A stretch of 64,000 bases of DNA. Source: JANNPJ01 sp965200525. GTDB taxonomy: Bacteria; Actinomycetota; Actinomycetes; Actinomycetales; Kineosporiaceae. The notes below the pieces were generated by a model. That model did not search any database and was not told the DNA's origin. It saw only the letters and a list, made by a program, of their open reading frames with translations. This document shows, piece after piece, positions 1-8,256 of this stretch (the first letter of the stretch is position 1; each line of letters starts with the position of its first letter). The stretch spans positions 7,068,001 through 7,132,000 of the forward strand of contig OZ241368.1 in the NCBI GenBank assembly GCA_965200525.1, written 5' to 3'. A program made the position numbers and the translations under genes.

Positions 1-2
1 CC

Positions 3-578
3 GACGGCGGCCTGGCCGTTCTGCGCGGCAACCTGGCCGTGGACGGCGCGGTGGTGAAGACGGCCGGCGTCGACGAGTCGATCTGGACATTCGAGGGGCC
101 GGCCGTGGTCTGCGAGTCGCAGGACGAGGCGGTGGAGAAGATCCTGGCCCGCTCGGTGCGGCCCGGCGACGTCGTCGTGATCCGCTACGAGGGGCCGCGG
201 GGCGGTCCGGGCATGCAGGAGATGCTCTACCCGACGTCGTTCCTCAAAGGCCGAGGCCTGGGCCGGTCCTGCGCGCTGGTCACCGACGGGCGCTTCTCCG
301 GCGGCACGTCGGGCCTGTCGGTCGGGCACGCCTCGCCCGAGGCGGCCGCCGGCGGCACGATCGCCCTGGTCCGGGACGGGGACAGGATCCGGATCGACAT
401 CCCGGCCCGTACCCTCGACCTGCTGGTGGACGGCGACGAGCTGGCCCGCCGCCGGGCCGCCCTCCACGGCCGGTACGCCCCGGCCGACCGCAAGCGCCCG
501 GTGTCGACGGCGCTGCGGGCCTACGCGGCCCTGACCACCAGCGCCGACCAGGGCGCCGTCCGCCACGTTCCGGACTGA
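3..578 (+). CDS. ilvD: Dihydroxy-acid dehydratase, C-terminal part (5' end outside window)
   Basis: C-terminal 191 residues of an IlvD/Edd-family Fe-S dehydratase. The enzyme converts dihydroxy acids to 2-oxo acids in valine and isoleucine synthesis in the cytoplasm. The frame is open from base 3 (DGGLAVLRGNLA...), so the start lies upstream. Recognisable motifs are GNLAVDGAVVKTAGV, RYEGPRGGPGMQEM, TDGRFSGGTSG and the tail TALRAYA followed by GAVRHVPD. The ending (alanine-rich, then GAVR) is that of ilvD rather than the 6-phosphogluconate dehydratase edd. The [Fe-S] cysteines would be in the missing N-terminal part. Followed after 26 bases by a convergent gene. Confidence 0.95.
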   Translation, partial: DGGLAVLRGNLAVDGAVVKTAGVDESIWTFEGPAVVCESQDEAVEKILARSVRPGDVVVIRYEGPRGGPGMQEMLYPTSFLKGRGLGRSCALVTDGRFSGGTSGLSVGHASPEAAAGGTIALVRDGDRIRIDIPARTLDLLVDGDELARRRAALHGRYAPADRKRPVSTALRAYAALTTSADQGAVRHVPD

Positions 579-604
579 AGCTCACCGCAGGCCGGAGCGC
601 AGGC

Positions 605-1807
605 TCAGAACCCGGTGCCGGCGTAGGGAGCCCGGTCGGTCGCGAACAACTGCTCGGCCCGGCTCAGGGCCCCCTCGGTCAGCTCCCTGACCCGGCCGGC
701 CGCCGCGAGGTGCCAGAAGGCGGTGCCCCCCAGGTACACCGCGGCCAGCGCCGACACCTCAAGGGCCAGATCGGCCGGCGCCGTCGTCGGCTCGGCGCCG
801 GCGGCCGAGATCCGGTAGCGCCCGTCGTTGGCCGGCAGCAAAGCGTCGCCGACCTCGATCACCACCGCCTCCGAGCCGCGGTAGGTGCGCGCGGCCAGGG
901 CCGCCAGGACGTCGACCAGGCGCAACCAGGTCTCGTCGAAGACGCCGGTGGTCCGCACCGCCCGCTCGTCCAGCACCAGCTTCTCGATCGAGTGGTCCAC
1001 CGGCATCTTGACCAGCTCGACCCGGTGGACCAGGTCGATCGAGAGCAGGAACCGGATCAGCCCGTGGTGAGCCGCGTCGGTGGCGGCGACCAGATCGACC
1101 ACCTGGATGGCCCGGTCGGTACTGGTGAACCAGGAGTCGGTGTCCTGCGGGTGGTAGCGCACGAAGCCGTCCTCGGCTCCGGGCTCGCCGTGCACGACCA
1201 CGTAGCTGGGGTTCTTGTCCTTGCCGATGAACTGCTGAACCTTCCACCACCCCGGCCAGCGCTGGATCGTGCCCGGCCGCTCGACCCCCTGATAGATCCG
1301 CTCCAGCAGGTCCCAGGAGGTGGCCGGATCGACGAACCGGAGCCGGCCGCCGGGTGCCACCCCCGGGCGCAGCCGGGCCCGGGTGGTGAGCAGGTCGACC
1401 GACGCGGCCGAACTGGCGACGCCGTAGCCGAACCGCTCGTAGATCACAGCCTCGCTGGCCCGCAGCGTGGCCACCACCTCCCCCCGCTCGGCGATCTGGG
1501 CGAGCTGGGCCCGCATCAGGGCCGCTCCCAGGCCCTGGCGGGTGTGGGTGGGCAGGACGCCGACATCGGTCACCGCCGCGTGCGAGACCCGCACCCCACC
1601 GGGCACGACCAGTTGGTTGCGGAACGAGGCGGCCGTGCCGACCATCTCGCCGTCCACGAAGACCCCGAGCTGGCCTCCGGGCTCGGTGAAGGGCGCCAGA
1701 TCGACATCGGGGGCCAGGCGCGGGATGTCGACGACCGAGGCCGAGAAGACCTCGAGGGCCTGGCGGACCTCGGCCGGATCGGTCAGGACGCGAAGATCGT
1801 GAGTCAC
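605..1807 (-). CDS. Eis-like GNAT N-acetyltransferase
   Basis: About 400 residues, the usual length of the Eis family (two GNAT-like domains plus a C-terminal sterol-carrier-like domain). The acetyl-CoA signature is seen as VLPTHTRQGLGAALM near residue 100, followed by the Eis-type segment YERFGYGVAS. The protein ends in ..YAGTGF; Eis enzymes use their C-terminal carboxylate in catalysis. Family members acetylate aminoglycosides, peptides or lysines; the substrate here is unknown. I chose the GTG at 1807 because a TAGCGT hexamer sits exactly 7 nt before it, fitting a leaderless transcript, and because residues upstream of it are not family-like. Divergent from the arginase-family gene 85 nt away. 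Confidence 0.85.
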   Translation of the reverse strand: MTHDLRVLTDPAEVRQALEVFSASVVDIPRLAPDVDLAPFTEPGGQLGVFVDGEMVGTAASFRNQLVVPGGVRVSHAAVTDVGVLPTHTRQGLGAALMRAQLAQIAERGEVVATLRASEAVIYERFGYGVASSAASVDLLTTRARLRPGVAPGGRLRFVDPATSWDLLERIYQGVERPGTIQRWPGWWKVQQFIGKDKNPSYVVVHGEPGAEDGFVRYHPQDTDSWFTSTDRAIQVVDLVAATDAAHHGLIRFLLSIDLVHRVELVKMPVDHSIEKLVLDERAVRTTGVFDETWLRLVDVLAALAARTYRGSEAVVIEVGDALLPANDGRYRISAAGAEPTTAPADLALEVSALAAVYLGGTAFWHLAAAGRVRELTEGALSRAEQLFATDRAPYAGTGF

Positions 1808-1814
1808 CCCCGGG

Positions 1815-1820
1815 ACGCTA
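1815..1820 (-). promoter_or_regulatory. Candidate -10 element of a leaderless promoter (Eis-like gene)
   Basis: TAGCGT on the minus strand, 7 nt before the GTG at 1807. The spacing places transcription start at the first base of the start codon. No clear -35 was recognised. Confidence 0.4.
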
Positions 1821-1892
1821 TCCGAACGAGCGCACCCCGGCCGATCGGGCCTAGGTTTGGGCTCGATCGGCGTCAACGGGAGGGATCAGACC

Positions 1893-2762
1893 ATGAGATT
1901 CGGGGTGCTGGGCGTGCCGGTCAGCGTCGGGTCGCACCACGCCGGGCAGGAGAACGCCCCCGAGGCGGTCCGGGCCGCCGGTCTGATCGACCTGCTGCGG
2001 AAGGCCGGCCACGAGGTGAGCGATCACGGTGACCTCACCCGCCGTCCGCACCGGGCCCAACCGCTGGTCGACGGCGTGCGGGCGGCGGCCGATGTGCGCG
2101 ACTGCTTGGCCGAGACGGCCCCGGCGGTGCGGGCGATCGCGGACGCCGGGCAGGTCCCGTTCGTGCTCGGGGGCGACTGCACCATCACCCTCGGCGTTCT
2201 GGCCGGGCTGGCCGGGTGTCTCCCGCACCTGGTCTACATGGACGGTGACGCCGACCTCAGCACGCCCGGGCGTACCGGCACCGGCATCCTGGACAGCATG
2301 GGCATCGCCCACCTGCTGGGTCAGGGTGCTCCCGAGCTGATGCCGTTCGTGCAGGCGGCCGGCCTCGCCCCAGGCGACATCTCGCTCTACGGCACCCACC
2401 CGGACGAGCTGTCCGAGTCCGACCGCGAGACCATTGCCGATCAGGGGCTGCTGCTGCTGGAGGCCGGTGCGGTGAGGGCCGATCCGGTCGCCGCGGCCGG
2501 ACAGGTCCTGGCCGCCGTCCCCGAGACCCGGCCGCTGGCCGTGCATCTGGACGTCGATGTGCTCGACTCGGGTCTGCTGCCGATGGCCAACTTCCCGCAC
2601 TTCGGCGGCCTGGACCTGGGAGCCCTGGAGCTGAGTCTGCGAACGCTGGCCCGCCGTCCCTGGGCCTCGATCACGCTGACCGAGATCAACCCGTCCTACG
2701 ACCCGTCCGCCGAGGCCGTGCGTTCCCTGGTCCGGACCGTCGTGGCGGCGCTCAGCTCCTGA
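1893..2762 (+). CDS. Arginase/agmatinase-fold protein with altered metal ligands
   Basis: 289 residues of the ureohydrolase fold. The three family metal motifs are in order: GGDC (about residue 93, normally GGDH), DGDAD (about residue 116, normally DAHxD) and HLDVDVLD (about residue 210, normally SxDxDxxDP). Thus two of the metal-binding histidines are replaced by Cys and Asp. Known family members hydrolyse arginine, agmatine or formiminoglutamate with two Mn ions; whether this divergent form is an amidinohydrolase is uncertain. Start ATG at 1893 is preceded by GGGAGG. The 3' end overlaps the convergent AfsR-like regulator by 11 bases. Confidence 0.85.
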   Translation: MRFGVLGVPVSVGSHHAGQENAPEAVRAAGLIDLLRKAGHEVSDHGDLTRRPHRAQPLVDGVRAAADVRDCLAETAPAVRAIADAGQVPFVLGGDCTITLGVLAGLAGCLPHLVYMDGDADLSTPGRTGTGILDSMGIAHLLGQGAPELMPFVQAAGLAPGDISLYGTHPDELSESDRETIADQGLLLLEAGAVRADPVAAAGQVLAAVPETRPLAVHLDVDVLDSGLLPMANFPHFGGLDLGALELSLRTLARRPWASITLTEINPSYDPSAEAVRSLVRTVVAALSS

Positions 2763-5700
2763 ACGCCTCGGGGGCGCGCAGATCGATCACGTCGCCCGGC
2801 TGCGCGGTCAGATCGACCTGAGCACCGGCGGCGTCCCGCAGTTCCGGGTCGAGCAGGAACAGCCCCCGCATCGATCCGAACGGCGTGTCCGCGCCTCGCC
2901 GGCGCTCGGCCGCGAGGCGATCCGCATGCAGCCCGGGATCGTTCAGCAGGGCGCTCTCGGCCGCCTCGACCGCGGCCCGGGCCGAGAGGCTCACCCAGGC
3001 GATCTCCCGGTCGGCCCGCCAGGCCCCGGCCGCCGCCAGCAGCCGCACCCCGACCGCGGGATCGACGTCGACCAGGGCCGCCCCGAGCAGCCCGACGAGT
3101 TCGGGCAGGGAGAGCAACTGCCCGCAGTCGTGCCCGAGCCGAACCGCCCGGCGCAACCGGGCCCGGGCCCTAACCGCCCGGCCCAGCCGGTGATCCAGCA
3201 GGCCGGCTGCGGCCAGCACGTCGGTCGTCACCGGGGCCGAGTCGCTGGCCTCGGCCGCGGCCAGGGCCTGGTCCATCAACGACTCGGCCTCGGCCGCCCG
3301 GCCCTCGTCGAGGGCGAGACGGGCCAGGTTGATCAACGGGTAGCAGAGCAGGCCGGGGTTGTCGCTGTCCTGGGCCCAGCGCCGGCCCTGCTGCCACAGC
3401 TCGCTCGCCTCGGCCCGGCGTCCCAGCTCGTCGAGCACCTCGGCCAGCTCGTTCTCCAGCATCCGCTCCAGGTCGACCCGCTCGGACGGCCCGGCCGGCC
3501 CGGCCAGGACGTCGAGGGCCCCCTCCAGCAGGGCCCGGCTGCGCTCGGGTTCGCCGAGATAGCGGGCGGTCATCGCCCGGACCGAGGACGAGCGCACCAG
3601 CAGTCCGGCCTCGCCCAGCGGCCCGACCGTCTCGCCCAGCTCCTGCCCGATCGCCGCCGCCTCCCGCACCTGCCCGCTGACCAGGGCCAGGTTGCCCAGC
3701 TCGAGCAGCAGCCGGGCCCGCAGCGACCGATTCATCGTGGCCCGGCGCGCCGCCTGCAGCCAGCGGTCGGCCTCGCGCAGCCGGCCGGCCGAGAACCAGT
3801 ACCCGAGCAGCGCCGAGACCAGCCGGCCGAGCAGATCGCCGGCCCCCGGCTCGGAGTGCTCGGTGGCCAGCTCGAGGGCCAGCTCCAGGGCAACCTCGAG
3901 GTTGGCCCGCTCGCGGTCCAGCAGCAGCCGCGGCGAGGGCCCGCCGTCGGTGCCCCAGGTCCGCCAGAGCGGGCCGAGCTCCTCGGCCAGCAGCGCGTAG
4001 TAGGCGGCGTGCTGCCCCCGGGCGACGCCGGTCTGGTCCCGGTCGCGCCGCAGCACCTGCAGGGCGTAGTCGCGGACCGTCTCCAGCATGCCCAGCCGGC
4101 CGACGCCATCCGCCGTCACCAGGCTCTTGTCGACCAAACGGGCCACGATGTCCAGGACCGACTCCGGTTCGGGCCCGTCGGCGACCTGCGGGGGCCCATC
4201 GGCGACGAACGGGGGCGCGCAGACCGCCTCGGCCGCCTCCAGGGTCCAGCCGCCGGCGAACACCGACAGCCGGCCGAACAGCTGCAGTTCTGCCGGGTCG
4301 AGCAGCTGGGCGCTCCAGTCCAGGGCCGCCCACATGCTGCGCTGACGCTCCGGCCGGTAGGCCGGGCCGCCGGCCAGCAGCTCCAGGCGCCGGTCGAGGC
4401 GGCGCAGGATCTCGGCCGGGGGAAGCACCCTCACCCGGGCCGCGGCCAGCTCCAGGGCCAGCGGCAGGCCGTCCAGGCTGCGGCACAGCGCCGCCACCGC
4501 GTCGGCGTTCTGGCTGGTCACCTCGAACGAGGGCAGGACGGCGCGGGCCCGCTCGCGGAACAGCTGCACCGCGTCCGCGGCCAGCACCCCCTCCACGTCG
4601 GCCCCGGCCGCGGGCACCGGCAGCGGGTCCAGCACCAGCAGCCGCTCGCCCGGGCGGCGCAGCACCGTCCGCGACGTCGCCAGCACGCTGAGCCCCTCGA
4701 CCCGGCTCAGCAACTCGTCCAGGTCGCCGAGGCCGGCGTCAACCAGTTGCTCAAGGTTGTCCAGGACCAGCACCACCGGTTCACCGGCCAGTTCCCGGGC
4801 CAGGACGTCGAGGGCGGGCTCACCGATCCAGTCCGGTTCCGCCGAGACGGCCTGCAGGATCTCGGCCGCCAGCCGGGACGCCTCGGTCACCGCGGCCAGC
4901 GGCACGAACACCACCCGGGCCGGAGCCAGGGCCGCGACCACGGCCTCGGCCAGGCGGGTCTTGCCCGCTCCGCCCGGGCCGAGCAGGGTCACCAACCGGA
5001 CGTCGGGCCGGCGCAGCAGCTCCAGGGTGGCCGCCAGTTCGGCCCGCCGTCCCACCAGATCTCCCCAGACGGGGCCCACCGCCGGACCCGCCGGGGGACT
5101 CGGCGGCGGACTCGGCGGCGGGGCAACGGGGGTGGGCTCCTGGAGCTGCACCTCCTGCCGCAACATCGCGGTGTGCAGTTCGCGCAGCCGCGGACCCGGG
5201 TCGACGCCGAGGTCGTCGGCCAGCCGCTCGGCCGCCGTGGTGTAGGCGGCGAACGCCTCGGCCTGCCGTCCGGCCCGGTACAGCGCTGTCATCAGTTGGG
5301 CCACGAACCGCTCGTCGAGCGGGTGCCGGCGAACGAGTTCCTGCAGCTGCGGAACCAGGGCGGCGTGCCGGCCGAGCTGGGCGTCGGCGTCGATCCGGTC
5401 GGCCAGGGCCGTGAGCCGTATCGACTCCAGCCGGGCCGGAGCGCCCTGGGCCGCCCGCATCCCGTCGAGGTCGGGCAGGGCCGGGCCGCGCCACAGGTCG
5501 AGCGCCACCCGCAGTTGCCGGCCCGCGCCGGCCGGATCGCCGGCCAGCAGCAGCGCGTGGCCGGACTCGGCTAGTCGCTCGAACCGGCTCGCGTCCACGG
5601 CGTCCGGCGGCAGGTCGAGCAGGTACAGGCCGGCGACGGTGCGTAGCGGCGTTGGGCCGCCCGGACCGCTCAGCAGCCGGCGCAGGCGCGAGACGTACAC

Positions 5701-5889
5701 CTGCACCGTGTTGGCTGCGGTCGGTGGCGGCGCGTCGTCCCAGAGCTGATCGATCAGGGTGCTCGGCGCGACCGGCGTGCCGGGCGACAGCGCGAGAAGC
5801 GCCAGCAGGGCCCGCGGACGCGGTCCCCCGACAGCGACCGTCTCGCCGTCCACCCGCACTTCCAGTGGGCCGAGCAGGCGCACCTGCAC
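2752..5889 (-). CDS. AfsR/SARP-type transcriptional regulator (wHTH-BTAD-NB-ARC-TPR)
   Basis: About 1045 residues. Starts VQVRLLGPLEV, the usual beginning of the OmpR-like DNA-binding domain of SARPs (residues 1-95), followed by the bacterial transcriptional activation domain (about 100-245). A proline-rich linker leads to an NTPase with Walker A GPGGAGKTRL (about residue 303) and Walker B VVLVLDNLEQL (about 370). The remaining half is alpha-helical, leucine/alanine-rich and TPR-like. Relatives (AfsR, large SARPs) activate secondary-metabolite or stress genes after nucleotide binding. Start uncertain: GTG 5889 fits the family, but GTG 5883 and GTG 5919 are possible and no strong Shine-Dalgarno is seen. 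No biosynthetic cluster is adjacent; the target could be the divergent MFS exporter. Confidence 0.85.
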   Translation of the reverse strand: MQVRLLGPLEVRVDGETVAVGGPRPRALLALLALSPGTPVAPSTLIDQLWDDAPPPTAANTVQVYVSRLRRLLSGPGGPTPLRTVAGLYLLDLPPDAVDASRFERLAESGHALLLAGDPAGAGRQLRVALDLWRGPALPDLDGMRAAQGAPARLESIRLTALADRIDADAQLGRHAALVPQLQELVRRHPLDERFVAQLMTALYRAGRQAEAFAAYTTAAERLADDLGVDPGPRLRELHTAMLRQEVQLQEPTPVAPPPSPPPSPPAGPAVGPVWGDLVGRRAELAATLELLRRPDVRLVTLLGPGGAGKTRLAEAVVAALAPARVVFVPLAAVTEASRLAAEILQAVSAEPDWIGEPALDVLARELAGEPVVLVLDNLEQLVDAGLGDLDELLSRVEGLSVLATSRTVLRRPGERLLVLDPLPVPAAGADVEGVLAADAVQLFRERARAVLPSFEVTSQNADAVAALCRSLDGLPLALELAAARVRVLPPAEILRRLDRRLELLAGGPAYRPERQRSMWAALDWSAQLLDPAELQLFGRLSVFAGGWTLEAAEAVCAPPFVADGPPQVADGPEPESVLDIVARLVDKSLVTADGVGRLGMLETVRDYALQVLRRDRDQTGVARGQHAAYYALLAEELGPLWRTWGTDGGPSPRLLLDRERANLEVALELALELATEHSEPGAGDLLGRLVSALLGYWFSAGRLREADRWLQAARRATMNRSLRARLLLELGNLALVSGQVREAAAIGQELGETVGPLGEAGLLVRSSSVRAMTARYLGEPERSRALLEGALDVLAGPAGPSERVDLERMLENELAEVLDELGRRAEASELWQQGRRWAQDSDNPGLLCYPLINLARLALDEGRAAEAESLMDQALAAAEASDSAPVTTDVLAAAGLLDHRLGRAVRARARLRRAVRLGHDCGQLLSLPELVGLLGAALVDVDPAVGVRLLAAAGAWRADREIAWVSLSARAAVEAAESALLNDPGLHADRLAAERRRGADTPFGSMRGLFLLDPELRDAAGAQVDLTAQPGDVIDLRAPEAFRS

Positions 5890-6094
5890 GGTGACACCGG
5901 GAGGCGGCAAGTTACCCACGGGAACGAGGGTAAGCGCGGGACCGGCGAAAAGGCCCGTCCTTCGGCCGCGTTTATGGCTCTGACCTCGGCATTCAGTGTT
6001 CATTAAGTGCTTTGTCCGTCTCCCGGAGCAAGGTTTCGACCACGGAAGCACCGCCGTCGGCGGTGATCCACGGAACGAGCCGAGGAGGTGCCCG

Positions 6095-6118
6095 ATGCGC
6101 GGTCGTACCTGGATCTGA
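6095..6118 (+). CDS. Putative 7-residue leader peptide (MRGRTWI)
   Basis: ATG with a GAGGAGG ribosome binding site 6 nt upstream, encoding Met-Arg-Gly-Arg-Thr-Trp-Ile and then TGA. The ribosome binding site is among the strongest in the window, yet the frame closes at once. Short translated leaders of this kind control some antibiotic-exporter genes by ribosome-dependent attenuation. That role is inferred here from position only: the exporter start is 135 nt downstream, with two hairpins between. Confidence 0.4.
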   Translation: MRGRTWI

Positions 6119-6141
6119 CGTTGTGAACCACCCGCACCGAC

Positions 6142-6166
6142 CGTCCGGGATCCGATGTCCCGGACG
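6142..6166 (+). promoter_or_regulatory. Inverted repeat in exporter leader
   Basis: Perfect 9-bp arms CGTCCGGGA and TCCCGGACG with a 7-nt loop, starting 24 nt after the leader-peptide stop. Could be a pause or anti-terminator hairpin. Confidence 0.4.
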
Positions 6167-6187
6167 TCCTCTCCGCAGAAGCGTTCC

Positions 6188-6210
6188 GCCCCCGGGTGAC
6201 CCCCGGGGGC
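6188..6210 (+). terminator. GC-rich hairpin, possible attenuator
   Basis: Arms GCCCCCGGG and CCCGGGGGC, perfect 9-bp pairing, 5-nt loop. No T-run follows, so classic intrinsic termination is not certain; actinobacterial terminators often lack one. Lies 43 nt before the exporter start. Confidence 0.35.
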
Positions 6211-6253
6211 TGCTCGCCGTCCGTCGTGGTTCGCCCGTCCGGAAGGAGCACCG

Positions 6254-7552
6254 ATGACCGCCCTGGACCTGGATCGAACTGTTACTCAGAGCGAGCTTTC
6301 GGTGACCGAACCGCCCTCGGTCGAGACCCCGGCGACCTACCGCGACGTCTTCTCGGTGGCCGAGTTCCGAACCGTCTTCGTCGCCGACCTCTGCTCGCTG
6401 GCCGGCGACCAGATCGCCGCGGTGGCGGTCGCCGTGCTGCTGTACCAGCGCAGCGGATCGGCCCTGCTGGCCGCGCTCGGGTACGCCACCGCCTACCTGC
6501 CGTGGTTGCTCGGTGGCCCGCTGCTGGCCGCCTGGGCCGAACGGTTCGCCGGCCGTCGCGTACTGGTCGCCTGCGATCTGGGCCGGGCCGCCCTGATCGG
6601 GCTGGCCGCGATCCCGGGGCTGTCGCTCGCCGCCGTCGGGGTGCTGGTGCTGGCCGCCGCCCTGCTGGCGCCGCCGTTCGACTCGGCCCGCTCGGCCCTG
6701 CTGCCGCAGATCCTGACCGGCGAGCGCTACCTGGTCGGCGCCTCGGTCCGGGACGCCGTTCACCAGGGCGCGCAACTGGCCGGCTTCGCTCTCGGTGGCC
6801 TGCTGGTCGTGGCCGTCTCACCGCCCGGCGCCCTGGCCCTGGACGCGTTCAGCTTCGCGCTGAGCGCGCTCGTCCTTCGCTTCGGTCTGACCCCGCGGTC
6901 GGTCGCCCGCCCGGCGAGCTCGACCTCGCTGTGGGCCGAGACCCGGGCCGGCCTGCACCTGGTCCGCACCGACCGCGGCCTGTCCGGCCCCCTGCTGCTC
7001 GGGGTCGTCGGCGCCGGGTACGCCATCGTCCCCGAGGCGATCGCTCCGGCCTATGCCGGTTCGCTCGGCGCCGGCCCTCGGGCGGTGGGCCTGATCATGG
7101 CCGCGGTGGCCGGCGGCAGCGTGGTCGGCGCTCTGACCCTGGGCCGGTCGGTCGCCGGTTCCGCCCGGGTTCGCGCGACGCCGTTGCTGGCCCTGGCCGG
7201 TGCGCTGCCCCTGCTGGCCGTCGCCCTGCACCCGGGCCTGGTCGTGAGCCTGCTGCTGTTCGCGCTCACCGGCGTGGCGTCGTCTTACCAGATCGCCGTG
7301 AACGCCCGGTTCGCCCGGCGGGTGCCGCCGGCCTTTCGCGCGCGGGCCTTCGGGATCGCCATCTGTGCCCTGTACGGGGCCCAGTCCCTGGCCATCGTGC
7401 TGGCCGGGGCGGCGGCCCAGTTCCTGGCCCCGGCCACGGTGGTGGCGGCAGCCGGTGTGGTCGGCGTCCTCGGCGTGATCGCCGTATCCTGGCCCAAAAC
7501 CTCTGAGCTGGGAGATCCACGTGAAGTTCGTGCTGGACGGCACCGAGCATGA
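6254..7552 (+). CDS. MFS exporter (EntS/MefA-like)
   Basis: 432-residue inner-membrane protein with about twelve hydrophobic segments, of the major facilitator group that includes enterobactin exporter EntS and macrolide efflux proteins. The N-terminal segment AEFRTVFVADLCSLAGDQ leading into the first helices and the AERFAGRRVLVACD loop (position of the MFS motif A) are typical. Likely proton-coupled export of a drug or small metabolite. Start ATG 6254 has GGAAGGAG at good spacing. The last 32 bases overlap the next gene, implying translational coupling. A second exporter of the same type is at 25402-26664. The long leader suggests post-transcriptional control. Confidence 0.88.
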   Translation: MTALDLDRTVTQSELSVTEPPSVETPATYRDVFSVAEFRTVFVADLCSLAGDQIAAVAVAVLLYQRSGSALLAALGYATAYLPWLLGGPLLAAWAERFAGRRVLVACDLGRAALIGLAAIPGLSLAAVGVLVLAAALLAPPFDSARSALLPQILTGERYLVGASVRDAVHQGAQLAGFALGGLLVVAVSPPGALALDAFSFALSALVLRFGLTPRSVARPASSTSLWAETRAGLHLVRTDRGLSGPLLLGVVGAGYAIVPEAIAPAYAGSLGAGPRAVGLIMAAVAGGSVVGALTLGRSVAGSARVRATPLLALAGALPLLAVALHPGLVVSLLLFALTGVASSYQIAVNARFARRVPPAFRARAFGIAICALYGAQSLAIVLAGAAAQFLAPATVVAAAGVVGVLGVIAVSWPKTSELGDPREVRAGRHRA

Positions 7553-8240
7553 GCTGACCGCTGAGCAGGTGCGCGAGCGGCTCAGCGGGGTCCTGCCGGC
7601 CCGGGTTCGCCATCAGGGAGTTCGCGTCGACCGGCAGGTCTTCCCGCTGAAGCAGGCCTTCGAGGTCGCGGCCGGCCTGCGCCGCGACGACTTCACCACC
7701 CAGACCGCGCGCCGGCACCTCAGCGCTCTGGGCTTCGAACTGGTCGGTGACATCGACCCGCGTGAATCGAGCCTGCCCGAGCCGGAGCCGGCCGCACCCG
7801 CCGCCCCGGCGTCTCCGGTGATCGACGAGTGGCAGACCGACACCTCGGCCGAGGCCCGGCTGATCGAGCACCTCGAGGGCGAGGGCTGGCAGATCGAGCC
7901 CCAGCCGCCCGAGCAGGGGGTCGATCTGTTCGCCACCCGCGACGGCGCGAGCCTGGCCCTGCACGTGAAGGGCTACCCCAGCCGCCGCAACGGCCCGGCC
8001 TCGCCGCGGGCCGCCCGACGATCGCCGGCTCCGGCCGGAACCCAGGCCGGGCACTGGTACGCCCAGGCGGTGCTGGCCGCCATGCGGACCCGCTCGCGCC
8101 TGCCGCAGGCCCAGGCCGTGATCGCCCTGCCCGACGTCGAGCGCTACCGCGAGCTGTACGCCGAAACGGCTGGCTCGCTGAAGCTGAGCGAGATCGACGT
8201 CTGGTGGATCGCCGAAGACGGCCAGGTCGCTCCCAGCTGA
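7521..8240 (+). CDS. Predicted nuclease-fold protein (PD-(D/E)XK-like) with N-terminal head domain
   Basis: 239 residues. The first 75 resemble a small head domain found at the front of some actinobacterial restriction-type nucleases: a conserved FPLKQA.. segment, then DFTTQTARRHLSALGFEL. After a proline-rich linker (about residues 82-100) comes LIEHLEGEGW..., then GVDLFA and LALHVKGYP, the layout of a restriction-endonuclease-like core (D...xxK). The usual acidic residue two before the lysine is His here (HVK), so catalysis is doubtful. Start GTG 7521 has GGGAG 6 nt upstream and lies inside the exporter gene. Followed 16 bases later by a DUF3626 gene. Function unknown. Confidence 0.6.
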   Translation: MKFVLDGTEHELTAEQVRERLSGVLPARVRHQGVRVDRQVFPLKQAFEVAAGLRRDDFTTQTARRHLSALGFELVGDIDPRESSLPEPEPAAPAAPASPVIDEWQTDTSAEARLIEHLEGEGWQIEPQPPEQGVDLFATRDGASLALHVKGYPSRRNGPASPRAARRSPAPAGTQAGHWYAQAVLAAMRTRSRLPQAQAVIALPDVERYRELYAETAGSLKLSEIDVWWIAEDGQVAPS

Positions 8241-8256
8241 GGTCGCGGGCTTCCTG

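Larger units (their letters stand above)
5890..6253 (+). other. Long 5' leader region of the MFS exporter (leader ORF and hairpins)
   Basis: 364 bases between the divergent AfsR-like regulator and the MFS exporter. It contains a tiny ORF with a strong ribosome binding site (6095-6118) and two perfect inverted repeats (6142-6166 and 6188-6210) before the exporter start. The more A+T-rich stretch near 5970-6020 is the likeliest place for divergent promoters, but no clear -35/-10 pair was identified. Confidence 0.5.

Noticed and set aside
2926..5574. Very long plus-strand open frame (882 codons) opposite the AfsR-like regulator
   Set aside because: Its translation is Gln/Gly/Arg/Pro-rich with no domain, while the minus strand encodes a complete SARP-NTPase-TPR protein. 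It is an antisense shadow caused by high GC.
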